Origin: Streptococcus parapneumoniae
GTDB taxonomy: Bacteria > Bacillota > Bacilli > Lactobacillales > Streptococcaceae
Direction: 5' to 3'
NCBI RefSeq assembly: GCF_037076355.1
Contig: NZ_AP026968.1
Span: 1,318,501-1,382,500 of the forward strand
DNA length: 64,000 nt
Shown here: piece after piece, positions 25,156-35,700 of the stretch
Layout: every line of letters begins with the position of its first letter
Numbering within the stretch: position 1 is the first letter of the stretch
Translations under genes and position numbers: made by a program
The notes under the pieces: model-generated
Databases searched by the model: none
Told to the model about the DNA's origin: nothing
The model's input: the letters and a program-made list of their open reading frames with translations, nothing else

Positions 25156-26097
25156 CTATTCTTTTGATGCACTACTGCTTGAGCTTGAATCTCCGCCACC
25201 GATATATTGGGTAAAAATATTTTGGAAGGCTTGGTCCTTAACCTTGATATTGGCTGCTTGCAATTCTTTTCCGATAATGCTTTGAACAAATGTTGAATCA
25301 TTTTGTTTTTGAGTCAAGATAACAGTTTTTAATTTTTCTTTGTAGTCATCAATATTAGATGATTTTTCTGTTTTCTTAATGAGTTTTACAATGTAATATT
25401 GGCTACTGTAGGCTTGTGTGCCAGTTGCTGTAATCACATCAGAAATGCCATTTACATCTAAAGCGAAAGCGGCTTTCTTGACTTGCTCAGGTACTTCCGT
25501 TGAAGCAGAATCAAAGGTAATTTCTCCACCATTTGCTTTAGTTTTCTCATCAGTTGAGTTATCTTTGGCTAATTGAGCAAAATCAGCACCTTCTGCCTTG
25601 GCTTTTTCGAGAACTTCTTTGGCCTTATCTTCATTATCAAGACGGATGATTTGCGCCGTTACATCTGGAGTGTATTCGTCAAAGGCCTTCTTGTAAGCAT
25701 CATCTGTCAATTCAGCTTCTGCTGCCTTCTTAACTGCCAACTCAACCAATTTACTTGTACGAATTTGAGCTTTACGTGTTTCAAGAGTCATGCCTGCTTG
25801 TGACAAGACACGTTGGTAGTTTTCTCCATATTGTTTTTCTTCTTCGGCAATAGTATCATCAACCTCTTTATCATCAAGCTCTGAGCCATATTGTTTTTCA
25901 AAAACTTTTTGGATGGTCATATTTAACAAGACTTGTTGGGCTGAAGGGTTGCTTTTCACTTGCTCATAAAATTGATGTTCTGTGATGACATCCCCTTTCA
26001 TGCTGATAAGGTCTGCCCCTTCTGAACCTTTCGAACAAGCTGCTAAAGTTGCTACTGATAATAGTGTAATGGCACCTGCCAATAGTTTTTTCTTCAT
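25156..26097 (-). CDS. prsA: Foldase lipoprotein PrsA (PpmA)
   Basis: Extracellular peptidyl-prolyl isomerase and chaperone for secreted proteins, also called proteinase maturation protein A in pneumococcus. 313 residues with a lipobox L-A-A-C (Cys21), SurA-like N- and C-terminal helical parts and a parvulin domain at about 145-240 (DVTAQIIRL, FAQLAKDNSTD, GGEITFD). The C-terminus is a Gly/Ser tail (GGGDSSSSSS). GGAG precedes the ATG. It sits alone between a terminator and the methyltransferase operon. Confidence 0.94.
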   Translation of the reverse strand: MKKKLLAGAITLLSVATLAACSKGSEGADLISMKGDVITEHQFYEQVKSNPSAQQVLLNMTIQKVFEKQYGSELDDKEVDDTIAEEEKQYGENYQRVLSQAGMTLETRKAQIRTSKLVELAVKKAAEAELTDDAYKKAFDEYTPDVTAQIIRLDNEDKAKEVLEKAKAEGADFAQLAKDNSTDEKTKANGGEITFDSASTEVPEQVKKAAFALDVNGISDVITATGTQAYSSQYYIVKLIKKTEKSSNIDDYKEKLKTVILTQKQNDSTFVQSIIGKELQAANIKVKDQAFQNIFTQYIGGGDSSSSSSASKE

Positions 26098-26163
26098 GTC
26101 TACTCCTTTGAGATAAGTGTTACTCTATCTATTTTACTATATTTTCTTAAATTTTTCTGAAAA

Positions 26164-26877
26164 TTATTCGCTGTCAGGCAATTGAACATCTGCTACATTT
26201 TTACGAAGCATGAGAATGCCGTCACCCAGAGGTACTAGTGTTGCGGTGAGTCCTGGATTGTCTAAGGTTGCATCAAATAGTCTTTGAAGTCCTCGATAAA
26301 TGGTTCGCTGGCCACGACGAACTTCCATAATGTCCTTGGCAACATCACCACCTTGGAAAATATCATCCAAGACAACCACACCTCCAACTTCCAAATGTTT
26401 GAGGATTTCTGGCAGAAAGACGATGTATTTAGACTTGGCAGAATCCATAAAGACGAAATCATAGGATTCTGTCAGTGTAGATAAGACGTCTACCGCATCT
26501 CCTTCTAAAAGCGTGATTTGCTTGCGACTATCAAACTGGGCAAAATTTTCCTTGGCAAAACCAATCATTTCTGGATTGCGATCAATAGTTGTAATCTTGG
26601 CCTTTGGCGCATGTTCTGCCATCAAGAGGGCAGAAAAACCGATAGCCGTCCCAATTTCCAGAATGTTTTTAGGTTGCATGGTTTCCATAAGAAAACGGAA
26701 ATAAGCAACCGTTTCATGGGGGATAATGGGAATATTTTCCTTACGGGCAAAATCTTCCAATCCTTTCAAAGATCCTGTGACTTGCTTTTGACGCTGACGC
26801 ATCAAGTCCACAATTTCTTCCTTGACGACAGGGCGACGCATGTTATGGTTGGCATTTTTACTATACGATTCAACCAT
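26164..26877 (-). CDS. SAM-dependent O-methyltransferase (TrmR/YrrM-like)
   Basis: A 237-residue class I methyltransferase of the caffeoyl-CoA O-methyltransferase group; the B. subtilis relative TrmR methylates 5-hydroxyuridine in tRNA. Motif I is NILEIGTAIGFSA, the acidic ribose contact is in TTIDRNPE, and the metal-site aspartates are in DFVFMDSAK and VLDDIF. The ATG at 26877, one base past the pepF stop, is chosen; an earlier in-frame start lies inside pepF. Coupled to pepF. Confidence 0.85.
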   Translation of the reverse strand: MVESYSKNANHNMRRPVVKEEIVDLMRQRQKQVTGSLKGLEDFARKENIPIIPHETVAYFRFLMETMQPKNILEIGTAIGFSALLMAEHAPKAKITTIDRNPEMIGFAKENFAQFDSRKQITLLEGDAVDVLSTLTESYDFVFMDSAKSKYIVFLPEILKHLEVGGVVVLDDIFQGGDVAKDIMEVRRGQRTIYRGLQRLFDATLDNPGLTATLVPLGDGILMLRKNVADVQLPDSE

Positions 26878-26878
26878 C

Positions 26879-28681
26879 TTATGCCAATCCCAATTTTTCA
26901 ACAAGGGCTTCAAACTCATTTAAACGGCGTTCAAAGACTGCAAAGGCATCGTTGAGGTAGTCTTCCTTCTCCATATCAACACCAGCTTTTCTCATGACAT
27001 TGAGTGGGTAGTCAGATTTACCTGCCTTGAGATAATCGATATAGCGGTCACGGTCTTCTTGACTACCATGGACAATCTTTTCAGCCAGGGCTGAGGCTGC
27101 TGCAAATCCAGTTGAATATTGATACACATAGTAGTTATAGTAGAAGTGTGGAATGCGTGCCCACTCGTATTGGATTTCAGGATTGTCTTCCTTACTCAAA
27201 CCATAATACTCTTGGTTCAAGTCTGCGTAGAGTTTATTTAGGAAATCGCTTGTCAAAACTTCCCCATTTTGGTCTGCTTGGTGAATGGCGTGTTCAAACT
27301 CGGCAAATTGAGTTTGGCGGAAAACTGTTCCACGGAAACCATCTAGGAAGTTATTGAGAATAGCAAAGCGCGTTGCGTCGTCTTCCACTTCTTCCAATAA
27401 TTTCTCCGTCAAGATATTTTCATTGGTAGTTGATGCAATCTCAGCCAAGAAGATAGAGTAATCTCCATAAACATAAGGCTGAGTCTCGCGAGTATAGCTA
27501 GAATGCATGCTGTGGCCTGTCTCATGAACAAGAGTAAAGAGACTGTCAAGATTGTCCTGCCAGTTAAGGAGCATAAAGGCATTGGTATCGTAAGAACCAC
27601 CAGAGTAAGCCCCTGAACGCTTGCCTTGATTTTCGTAAACATCAATCCAACGCTCGCTGAAGGCACGTTTAACACGGCTCAAGTAATCCTCACCCAAGAC
27701 TGACAAAGCATCTTCTGCCTTTTTCAAGGCTTCTTGGTAGGTAAAACTGTATTCAACAGATGAAAGTGGTGTATAGACATCGTACATCTTGAGGTCTGAA
27801 ATCCCCAAAATCTTTGAACGAAGCTCAAGGTAACGATGCAAGAGTGGCAAATGCTTGCGAACTGCTGCTACCAAATTGTCATAAACACTCTCTGCAACAA
27901 AATTCGCCGCTAGAGCTGCATGACGAGCACTCTTGTAGTTGCGAACTTTGGCACGATAGTTTTGAACCTTAACATTGGTTTGCAAGGTTTTGGCATAAGT
28001 GTGTTGGAATTGCTCATAAGTCGCATAAAGGGCTTGATAGGCACCACGGCGAACCTCACGATTTTTAGACTCCATCAAACGTGTGTAAATACCATGAGAG
28101 AGCTGAACTTCCTTACCATCATCGTCAAGAACATAAGGAAAAACAATATCCGCATTATCCAAGATAGCGAAGGTTTCACTTGCCGAACCAAAGATTTCTC
28201 CAGCTCCAGCCAATAATTCTTCTTCGCGTTGTGATAGAACGTGATCCTTGCTTTGCAAGAGCTTGTCAAAATAGTGTTGATAAACCTGCAGCTTTGGTTG
28301 AGCCTCTAAAAAGTCAGCATACTGCTTTTCGCTAATATCCATAAATTCAGGCTCATAGAATGAAAAGGCTTGGTCTAGCTGACTGTAGAGAGTCATGGCC
28401 TTGGCATAGTACTCTTGGTACTTGGCTTCACGTGTGTCTTGGTCATTCTTCATATGAGCATAAACGTAAAGCTTCTCCATTTGGCGTTCCATTTCAAGAG
28501 AAAATTCAGTAATTTCGAGTAGGCTATCCGCACTATTCAAGAGATGGCCTTCATACTGGGCTACTGTCTCCAATTGTTCTGTTAAATCTTTTAAGGCTTC
28601 TTCCCAAGCCTGGTCAGTTGGGTAGATCGTTGATAGATCCCATGTATCTTTTTCATTTATTTCATGTCTTTGTAATACCAT
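26879..28681 (-). CDS. pepF: Oligoendopeptidase F
   Basis: A 600-residue cytosolic zinc metallopeptidase of family M3B that cuts short peptides. The zinc site is HETGH (His386, Glu387, His390) with the third ligand Glu414 (FLAEIAST). Length is standard. GGATGGAGGAATCTA precedes the ATG. It overlaps nothing upstream; coiA ends 18 bases before it, so coiA and pepF may be cotranscribed during competence. Confidence 0.96.
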   Translation of the reverse strand: MVLQRHEINEKDTWDLSTIYPTDQAWEEALKDLTEQLETVAQYEGHLLNSADSLLEITEFSLEMERQMEKLYVYAHMKNDQDTREAKYQEYYAKAMTLYSQLDQAFSFYEPEFMDISEKQYADFLEAQPKLQVYQHYFDKLLQSKDHVLSQREEELLAGAGEIFGSASETFAILDNADIVFPYVLDDDGKEVQLSHGIYTRLMESKNREVRRGAYQALYATYEQFQHTYAKTLQTNVKVQNYRAKVRNYKSARHAALAANFVAESVYDNLVAAVRKHLPLLHRYLELRSKILGISDLKMYDVYTPLSSVEYSFTYQEALKKAEDALSVLGEDYLSRVKRAFSERWIDVYENQGKRSGAYSGGSYDTNAFMLLNWQDNLDSLFTLVHETGHSMHSSYTRETQPYVYGDYSIFLAEIASTTNENILTEKLLEEVEDDATRFAILNNFLDGFRGTVFRQTQFAEFEHAIHQADQNGEVLTSDFLNKLYADLNQEYYGLSKEDNPEIQYEWARIPHFYYNYYVYQYSTGFAAASALAEKIVHGSQEDRDRYIDYLKAGKSDYPLNVMRKAGVDMEKEDYLNDAFAVFERRLNEFEALVEKLGLA

Positions 28682-28699
28682 TAGATTCCTCCATCCTTT

Positions 28700-29653
28700 C
28701 TATTCTACCATATTTTTTAAGAAATATTGCTGATAAAAGGCTGGTGGATAGAGCTTTTGCCAATCATTTTGAGGATTTTCTTGATAATAGGTTTGAAAAT
28801 ACTGATAATAGCGAGTCAAATCTTTCTCAATTTGGCAAAAATTACCTACTAATGGTCGAATTTGTGGATACCATTCTTTTAGCCCGTAAGTCAGGAGATT
28901 TTCCCCCTTCTGGTAGGCTTCTGCTTGTTCTTTCATCCAAATAGGATTTTGATAATAGAGTTGTTGCCGGATATAGCGACAGATGTCCTTATCCTGAGAA
29001 ACTGTAAAATAAGATATTTTTTGTTTCTTATAGGGAAAACGTAATATCTCCAGTAGACTAGCTTGACCATAGGGAAATTCCTTAATCTGATAATAGAGTT
29101 TACCACGGAGGTCTTGGTGAATCAGGTATTTGAGTCTTAAAACTTGTTTTTCCTTGTCTACTTCCCAAACATAAAAGCCCATATTTTGACTGAAATAAAG
29201 AAAACCTTCTTGCAGACGGGTCAAACGCTCCTTGAGCCAAAGTTTTTGACCCAGCAACCACAGTACTTGGTAACCCTCACTACGATAACCCTCACTACGC
29301 TCTTTAAGAACTTTTTGAGGCAAGGGACTACACTGAACCTCTAAAGCTAGATTGCCATTTACAAATACATCCGCAATCTGTTTAAGCTCTGGAAGAGGGT
29401 ATTCTAATTGTACCTCAGCCTCTGTTTTCAACCAGTGATAAAGGGATTCTTTATTTGCCAGATGTTCTGGACTTTCATTTTCAGAGGAAAAATCACAGTC
29501 TTTTAAGGTTTTGTGGGCAAAATGGGTCCGGACACTTGGTCCTTGACGCAAACGGAGCTGACCTCCACAAGCTGGGCAAGTGTAGGCTTGCTTCTCAAGC
29601 TTATCCTCTAACACATTTACCAATTCTCCCCTAGTATCTCTCGCAACAAACAT
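28700..29653 (-). CDS. coiA: Competence protein CoiA
   Basis: A 317-residue late competence protein needed for recombination of incoming DNA during transformation. An N-terminal zinc-ribbon-like pair (YTCPACGGQL, Cys28/31) is followed by HFAHK and HLANKES. A nuclease-like core is seen in ADVFVNGNLALEVQCSP, a PD-(D/E)XK pattern. AAGGAGGGAAATC precedes the ATG, and a competence box lies 21 bases upstream, so it is under ComX (SigX). Confidence 0.92.
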   Translation of the reverse strand: MFVARDTRGELVNVLEDKLEKQAYTCPACGGQLRLRQGPSVRTHFAHKTLKDCDFSSENESPEHLANKESLYHWLKTEAEVQLEYPLPELKQIADVFVNGNLALEVQCSPLPQKVLKERSEGYRSEGYQVLWLLGQKLWLKERLTRLQEGFLYFSQNMGFYVWEVDKEKQVLRLKYLIHQDLRGKLYYQIKEFPYGQASLLEILRFPYKKQKISYFTVSQDKDICRYIRQQLYYQNPIWMKEQAEAYQKGENLLTYGLKEWYPQIRPLVGNFCQIEKDLTRYYQYFQTYYQENPQNDWQKLYPPAFYQQYFLKNMVE

Positions 29654-29674
29654 GATTTCCCTCCTTTTCTATAT

Positions 29675-29682
29675 TATTCGAA
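29675..29682 (-). promoter_or_regulatory. ComX-dependent cin-box of coiA
   Basis: TTCGAATA on the minus strand, 7 of 8 matches to TACGAATA. Confidence 0.75.
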
Positions 29683-29684
29683 AA

Positions 29685-29716
29685 AAAGAAAAAAGATCAG
29701 GAAAATTCCTAATCTT
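29685..29716 (-). terminator. tehB terminator
   Basis: AAGATTAGGAA / TTCCTGATCTT stem then TTTTTTC on the minus strand; ends two bases before the coiA cin-box. Confidence 0.75.
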
Positions 29717-29725
29717 CATTCATGT

Positions 29726-30586
29726 TTATTTAATTTTTTTAGCTAGCATGGTCGCAAAGCGTAGTTGAATACGATTGCCATTTTCGTCACGACGGTGCAA
29801 ATGGCCTGGATTTTCATTGTACTTAACCAATTCCCAGTCCTTGTAATAGTCTGCCAATTCCCCTTCTTTAAAGGTAAATGGGAAGTTCACAGAGCAAGGG
29901 TAATCTTCCGTATCCATAGCACAAACGATAAGATTATAACCACCGACCGTGGTATGCTCCTGCATATTTTTGATAATTGCAGGAATGCAGTCTGCTTGTA
30001 AAAACATCAAAACAACAGTTGATACGATAAAATCATACGCTTGCCCAATGCTAGCTGAATTGATATCGTAAAGACCAACAGGCATATCTAGGTCTTCCTG
30101 TTCCACAATGCTTTGCAAGATTTCAAGAGCCAGTTCATTTTGATCCACAGCTGTCACATCAAAACCTTGCTGGGCTAGAAAGAGTGCATTGCGGCCTTGA
30201 CCACAGCCCAAATCTAAGGCTTTCCCTGGTTTTACTGTCTGCATAGCCTCTAGGACCTCTGAATGAACAGGATTGGTATTGTATTTCTTAGGGAAATAAT
30301 CCGCAGGTTTACAATAAAATTCCAAATACCATTCTACATCGTCTGTTACAGCCTCCACTCGGTGCCAAGCTTGTGGTTGTGCCATTGGATTGTCAGCCCC
30401 TGCTTCAAAGAGATGTTCAGCTAGAACCTCACCATCCTCTGTCAATTCAATAAACTTGAGAGTTCCTTTTAAAACAGTAATCTTGCCCCAAGTCCCAACC
30501 TTGGTATTGTGTTTCTGCTGAACAGCCTCTGGCATGGTTTCTTTAGTCCACAAAGGCATACGTTTATAAGCAACTAGTTTTTCCAT
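29726..30586 (-). CDS. tehB: TehB-type methyltransferase with N-terminal cupin-like domain
   Basis: A 286-residue cytosolic SAM-dependent methyltransferase annotated as tellurite resistance protein TehB; the real substrate is uncertain. Residues 1-95 form the small beta-rich domain found in long TehB proteins (WGKITVLKG, AWHRVEAV). The methyltransferase core follows, with motif I ALDLGCGQGRNALFL and the acidic loop VTAVDQNELAL. The second of two close ATGs is used, with GAGG eight bases away. It lies 15 bases after smpB. Confidence 0.85.
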   Translation of the reverse strand: MEKLVAYKRMPLWTKETMPEAVQQKHNTKVGTWGKITVLKGTLKFIELTEDGEVLAEHLFEAGADNPMAQPQAWHRVEAVTDDVEWYLEFYCKPADYFPKKYNTNPVHSEVLEAMQTVKPGKALDLGCGQGRNALFLAQQGFDVTAVDQNELALEILQSIVEQEDLDMPVGLYDINSASIGQAYDFIVSTVVLMFLQADCIPAIIKNMQEHTTVGGYNLIVCAMDTEDYPCSVNFPFTFKEGELADYYKDWELVKYNENPGHLHRRDENGNRIQLRFATMLAKKIK

Positions 30587-30601
30587 CTTCATTTCCTCTT
30601 T

Positions 30602-31069
30602 TTATCGCTGATTAACAGCTTTCATCACGCGCGCAATGTCGCGGTTTTGCTCACGACGTTTAATAGACTCCCGTTTATCATAGTCATGCTTCCCTTTAGC
30701 TAAACCTAAAAGGAGCTTGGCATAACCATCTTTAATATAGACTTTAAGAGGAACCAGCGTCATTCCTGTTCCTTTAGTCTCTTGTTCTAATTTTTGGATT
30801 TGCTTCTTATGGAGTAAGAGTTTGCGACGGCGTTCTGGTTCTTGATTCCAGATATTACCCTCTTCGTAAGGAGCGATATGAACATTGCTCAACCAAACTT
30901 CTCCATTTTTCACTTGGGCAAAGCCATCCTTGAGATTGATTCGAGCAGCTCGCACACTCTTGATTTCAGTTCCAGTCAGGACCATTCCTGCCTCTAGCGT
31001 ATCTACGATTGTATAGTCGTGGCGCGCCTTTTTATTTTGCGCGACGACCTTTCCCTCGCCCTTTGCCAT
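30602..31069 (-). CDS. smpB: SsrA-binding protein SmpB
   Basis: Small RNA-binding protein of 155 residues that delivers tmRNA to stalled ribosomes. Family motifs include [16 protein letters not shown], the [15 protein letters not shown] loop and a basic C-terminal tail ([12 protein letters not shown]). Its start overlaps the end of rnr by 38 bases, so the two are translationally coupled; RNase R works with SmpB and tmRNA in non-stop mRNA decay. Confidence 0.97.
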
Positions 31070-33386
31070 GCTTGGCTCCTTTCTTAGCTACTTCCTTGTA
31101 AAAAGGTTTCTTTCCTTTTTTCTTCTTGTCTTTTTGTGAATGCTTGCGCTTATCATTTGAGCGTCCTGATTTTCTCTTATCTTCCTTCTTATCTGAACGA
31201 CGACTTGAACCACGCCCTCTGTCACTATGACTAGACTGTTTCAAGCCCTTCTCAATCACATCAAACTCACTTGGAATATAAGAGAAGTCGATTTCACCGG
31301 TCATCTTATCCGCTCTTTCAACCCGAATACGAATCTGCTGACCAACTCGGAAAGTGATACCTGATTTTTCTCCACGAAGAGTCAAATCCCGCTCATTGAA
31401 ATGATAAAATTCAGGTAGATTTGTGATGTAAATCAATCCTTCAACTGTATTCGGCAATTCAACAAAGAGACCAAATTTGACAATACTTGATACAACAGCA
31501 TCATACTCTTCGCCCACGTATTCTTCCATGTATTCAGCCTTTTTCATGGCTTCTACTTCACGCTCGGCCTCGATAGCACGACGCTCCCGGTTGGAAGACT
31601 GGGTCGCAATCTCTGGAATCACTTGCTCAAAATGCTCTGCTATTTCCTTAGAACGGTCGTAATCCCGAATCATACGGTGAACAAGAAGGTCTGGATAACG
31701 ACGAATCGGACTAGTAAAGTGAGTGTAATAGTCAGCCGCTAATCCATAGTGGCCGTGATTGTGCTCAGAATAGCGAGCCTGCTGCATAGAGCGAAGAAGC
31801 ATCATGGACAATACATCTGCATAAGGTTCTCCCTCAACAGCACGCATGATGTCTTGGAGAGCCTCCTGGCTAATCTCACTGGCAGTTCCATAAATGCGCA
31901 AGCCAAAACTCGAAGCATAATCAATAAACTTTTGAACCTTTTCAGCCTTAGGCTCCTCGTGAATCCGATAGATAAAAGGCAAATCCAGCTTGCTAAAATG
32001 CTCAGCAACTGTTTCATTTGCCATCAGCATAAATGATTCAATCATGCGCTCGGCAACACCACGCTGACGAAGAACGATATCAACAGGCTTTCCTTGTTTA
32101 TCTACTAAAATCTTCGCCTCATTGGTATCAAAATTGAGGGCACCACGTTTCACACGCATGTTTTCTAGAGTTTCATGGAGCTTAGCCATAAGTTCGATAC
32201 TAGGAACAATTTTCTGATATTCTTGTCTCTTCTCCTCGTCACCTGCTAGGATATCATTGACATCACTATAGGTCATACGGAAACTTGTCTTGATAACAGT
32301 TTGGGTAATAGTGTAATTAACCACACGACCATGTTTATCAATCTCCATAATGGCAGACTGGGTCAGACGGTCAACTTGAGGATTGAGGGAGCAGATGCCA
32401 TTTGACAGTCGTTCTGGAAGCATTGGAACCACACGGTCTGTCACATAAACAGAAGTCGCACGATTAAGGGCTTCCTTATCAAGGGCAGACCCCTCGGTCA
32501 CATAGTAGGAAACATCTGCGATGTGAACTCCAAGTTCCAGATTGCCATTTTTCAATGCTTTGATATGCACCGCATCGTCCAAGTCCTTGGCATCCGCACC
32601 GTCAATGGTAAAGGTAATCTCATCTCTTAGATCCAGACGGCCTTCCATATCCTTTTGAGACGGAGCATCCGGCACACTTTCTGCTTCCTTGACAACGGCT
32701 TCTGGAAATTCTGAGACAATGTCCATTGATTCCAAAACCTCAAGGACATCAATTCCGACATCCGTCGAATGCCCCACCACATCGAGGACACTCGCGACAA
32801 AGAAATCATGTTTCTTGCTTGGGTATTTATCGATAAAGACCTTGAGAACTTCTGTTCCTTCTAGTTTTAGAGCTGGTTTCTTAACATAAATCGGTTGACT
32901 GATTTTCTGATTTTTCGAACGGATGTAGCCAGCATACTTGGGCTTTTCCTGATCTAGAACGATTTGGCCGACAACTGTTGTCAGGCTGTGTTCTAAGATA
33001 TCGATAATTTTGGCTTCTGCTGCTGTTCCCTTATTGCGGTCAGCGACTTTCTTGATGACGACCTCAACGGTATCACCATCAATAGCATAGTTGACATCGT
33101 TTTTTCCTACAAAAAGGTCGTCCTCCTCACCTTCCAGACTAACAAAGCCAAAGCCATTTTTATGGGCATGAAAAATCCCCTTGAGGGTAATCTCATGTTT
33201 TTTCTTGGCTTCCAAGGTCAGACTGCCATCTTCTTCAAAGCGAATCTGGTGCTTTCTTTCCATTAAGGACAAGGTTTTAATCAACTCACGAAAATCCTTG
33301 GAACCGTCTTTTCCCAAAGCCTGAGCCAAGTCATTGACAGTTACCTTTCCCTTATCTTGCAAATATTCTTTTATTCTATCTTTCAT
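31032..33386 (-). CDS. rnr: Ribonuclease R
   Basis: A 784-residue 3'-5' exoribonuclease. An N-terminal winged-helix/OB-type region ([13 protein letters not shown]) is followed by the RNB catalytic domain with the acidic cluster in [11 protein letters not shown] (about residues 260-275), and a C-terminal S1 domain ([20 protein letters not shown]). A very basic Lys/Arg-rich tail begins near residue 715. The Shine-Dalgarno is weak (AGAAAG). Confidence 0.96.
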
Positions 33387-33445
33387 ATTTTCTTTCTAGA
33401 TTTTTAATTTTCTTTTACTGTAAAACCTTCTCAAACATCCTTTAA

Positions 33446-33476
33446 AAATAAAAAGAGGCAAAGACCTAGTCCTGCC
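33446..33476 (-). terminator. secG terminator
   Basis: Hairpin with GGCA / TGCC and GAC / GTC pairings, then TCTTTTTATTTTT on the minus strand. Confidence 0.65.
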
Positions 33477-33486
33477 CATTATTTTC

Positions 33487-33720
33487 TTATCTACTTGATA
33501 ATACCGTCAATGCTAAGGCAATGGCTAGCCAGAAAAAGACTAAAATCCCTGTCAAACGCTGCATTACAGCTTCGAAACCGCGTGCTTTACTGCGTTCAAA
33601 CAAATCACCTGAGCTGGCATCAAACACATTGCTGGATTGGTTTTTAGTTGGTTGCATGAAAATCGCAATCACAATCACAACAGATAATACTAATAAAATG
33701 GTTAATAATAGGTTATACAT
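33487..33720 (-). CDS. secG: Preprotein translocase subunit SecG
   Basis: A 77-residue membrane protein with two helices (about 3-22 and 55-74) and a short cytoplasmic loop. It joins SecY and SecE in the export channel. AAGGAG precedes the ATG. Third gene after pmrA and rpmG, ending at a terminator. Confidence 0.93.
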   Translation of the reverse strand: MYNLLLTILLVLSVVIVIAIFMQPTKNQSSNVFDASSGDLFERSKARGFEAVMQRLTGILVFFWLAIALALTVLSSR

Positions 33721-33759
33721 ATCAAACTCCTTAAAATCCCTATTATTTTACCATAAAAT

Positions 33760-33909
33760 CTACTTAGATTCAAGATGTAGGGTTACTTTTCTTTCCTTGG
33801 GACAATACTTTAAAACCTCAATCTTGTCTGGATGGGTTTTTGAATTTTTACTGGTTAGGTAATTGATACTGCCACAAGAGGAGCATTTGAGATTAATTTT
33901 TACTCGCAC
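33760..33909 (-). CDS. rpmG: 50S ribosomal protein L33 (third type)
   Basis: A 49-residue protein starting [18 protein letters not shown], read from a GTG at 33909 whose first base is the last base of the pmrA TAG stop. Shine-Dalgarno AAGGA. L33 normally binds zinc with two CxxC pairs. Here Cys9 and Cys12 are present, but the second pair is reduced to Cys36 in KYCPKERK. It matches the L33 variant found next to pmrA and secG in pneumococci. Confidence 0.92.
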
Positions 33910-35108
33910 TAGATTTCCTTTACTTTTAATAATGTTCGAAATTGAATCAGGTTAAAGAGACAACTAAAGGCAACACAAAGGCTTGTCGCATAAAAGACAG
34001 CATGGTAGCCAAATTGACCTGCTACTGCAGAACCTGCCATAGGCCCAACGACACCTCCCAGATAAAAGAATACCTGATTAAAGGCAAAGACCCTCGAAAT
34101 ACCGGCTTTGGGTGTCATCTTACTGAGAAGGGCATTAACTCCAGGAATCAAGGCACCGGTTCCCAAGCCAAAGAGGAAACGATAGAGTCCTAGTTGAAGG
34201 GGGCTAGAGGCATTAGCACAGAGGAGATAGATGATGACTGAATAAAACTGGGCTACAACTAAGAGGCGATGATTACCCACTTTATCACCTAGCTTGCCCA
34301 TGACTCCTGCACTCATCATACTGGAAAAGCCCATACTGGATACAATCAAACCAGAGACAAAAAGAAGATTCTCTGTCTGCCCTAAGTCGCGTACATAAAG
34401 AGCCAAAATAGGGCCAATCGATTGAGCTGAAAATTGGATGACAAAACTGGTCAGAAAGAGGTTGACCAAAAGATAGGGATATTTAACTGATGTAAATAAT
34501 TCCTTGGTTGGGATGACCTTTTCCTTGGCTACTGGTTGAAAATCTTCCTTGATAAAGCAAATAGTCAAAACAGCAGCTAAAAATAGAAAGCTACCAACCA
34601 GTAAAAAGACAGTACGAATGCCAAATAATTCTGCAATAAAGCCACCGATAAAGGGACCCGTTAGAGTACCTGCAACTACGCCTGTAGACAAAGTACCTAA
34701 GGCAGAGCCTGATTTCTCCTTGGGAACCTGACTGGCTATCAGGGCTGTTGCATTGGGAACAAAACCCGCAAATACACCATTCAGTAAACGAAGAAAGATT
34801 AACCAATAGATATTTGGTACAAAGGCTAAGCCTCCCATAGTAATGGTCATGGCAAGCCCAGCTCGAATCATCATGGGCTTTCGACCGTATTTGTCAGCAA
34901 GGATGCCCCAGATAGGAGAAAAGAGCGCTGCGGAAATAGCAGAGACAGAAATAGCTAAGCCTGCATAAAAAGCGACTTGCTCACTCCCTACACCTAGATT
35001 TTCCACAAAGATGGGCATAAAAGGTACAACCAAAGAAATACTGGCTCCTGTCAGAAAATTACCAAACCAGGCAATGCGCAGATTATCCTTCCAGTTAATC
35101 TCTGTCAT
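33909..35108 (-). CDS. pmrA: MFS multidrug efflux transporter PmrA
   Basis: A 399-residue major-facilitator exporter linked to fluoroquinolone efflux in pneumococcus. Twelve hydrophobic segments, motif A in [11 protein letters not shown] (loop 2-3) and an [19 protein letters not shown] loop in the second half. The ATG at 35108 with GGGAGG is used; the frame runs 23 codons further upstream inside coaE but without a ribosome site. It overlaps coaE by 14 bases and rpmG by one. Confidence 0.92.
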
Positions 35109-35700
35109 CTTGCCTACCTCCCTCAAGAAGGATATGCACTTGATTAAGAAGCAGGTTCTGATTGCCATTATTATCAAGAATATGGCTGGCCAAATCTTTC
35201 TTTTTTTCTAAAGGCCACTGGGCTGCCAGACGAGACTCAGCTTCATCTTTGGACAAGTGGTCCCTTTTCATTAGACGTTCTACTTGGACATCTCGGTCCA
35301 CATAGACCAACCAAGTCTCATCAAACCAAGAGACGTAGTCCTGCTCAAAAAGTAGGGGAATATCCATGAAGAAAATCTCTTCTGTCTGAGCCAACTGGTC
35401 TCTCAAAGTAGCCAGTTCCTCACGGATAATCTCCCCTTGAATTTGCTTAGACCATTCTCGTTCTTCAGGATTTGAAAAGATGAGACTAGCTAGGAGAGGG
35501 CGATTGAGTTCTCCATTTTCTAAGATAATTTTTTGACCAAAGTGCTGGACTAGAGCTTCAAACAGACGACCACCAGGTTTCTGTAGTTGGTGGACGACTG
35601 CGTCGGCATCCACTACTTGAAATCCTTGCTTTCTTATAAAATTTGTCACAGTTGACTTACCAGAGGCAATTCCCCCAGTGATTCCGATGATTTTTCCCAT
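35095..35700 (-). CDS. coaE: Dephospho-CoA kinase
   Basis: Last step of coenzyme A synthesis. 201 residues with a P-loop GGIASGKST (near residues 8-16), the FMDIPLLFE segment and the CoaE lid (RDHLSKDEAESRLAAQ). Its ATG shares a base with the TGA of mutM. Confidence 0.95.
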   Translation of the reverse strand: MGKIIGITGGIASGKSTVTNFIRKQGFQVVDADAVVHQLQKPGGRLFEALVQHFGQKIILENGELNRPLLASLIFSNPEEREWSKQIQGEIIREELATLRDQLAQTEEIFFMDIPLLFEQDYVSWFDETWLVYVDRDVQVERLMKRDHLSKDEAESRLAAQWPLEKKKDLASHILDNNGNQNLLLNQVHILLEGGRQDDRD

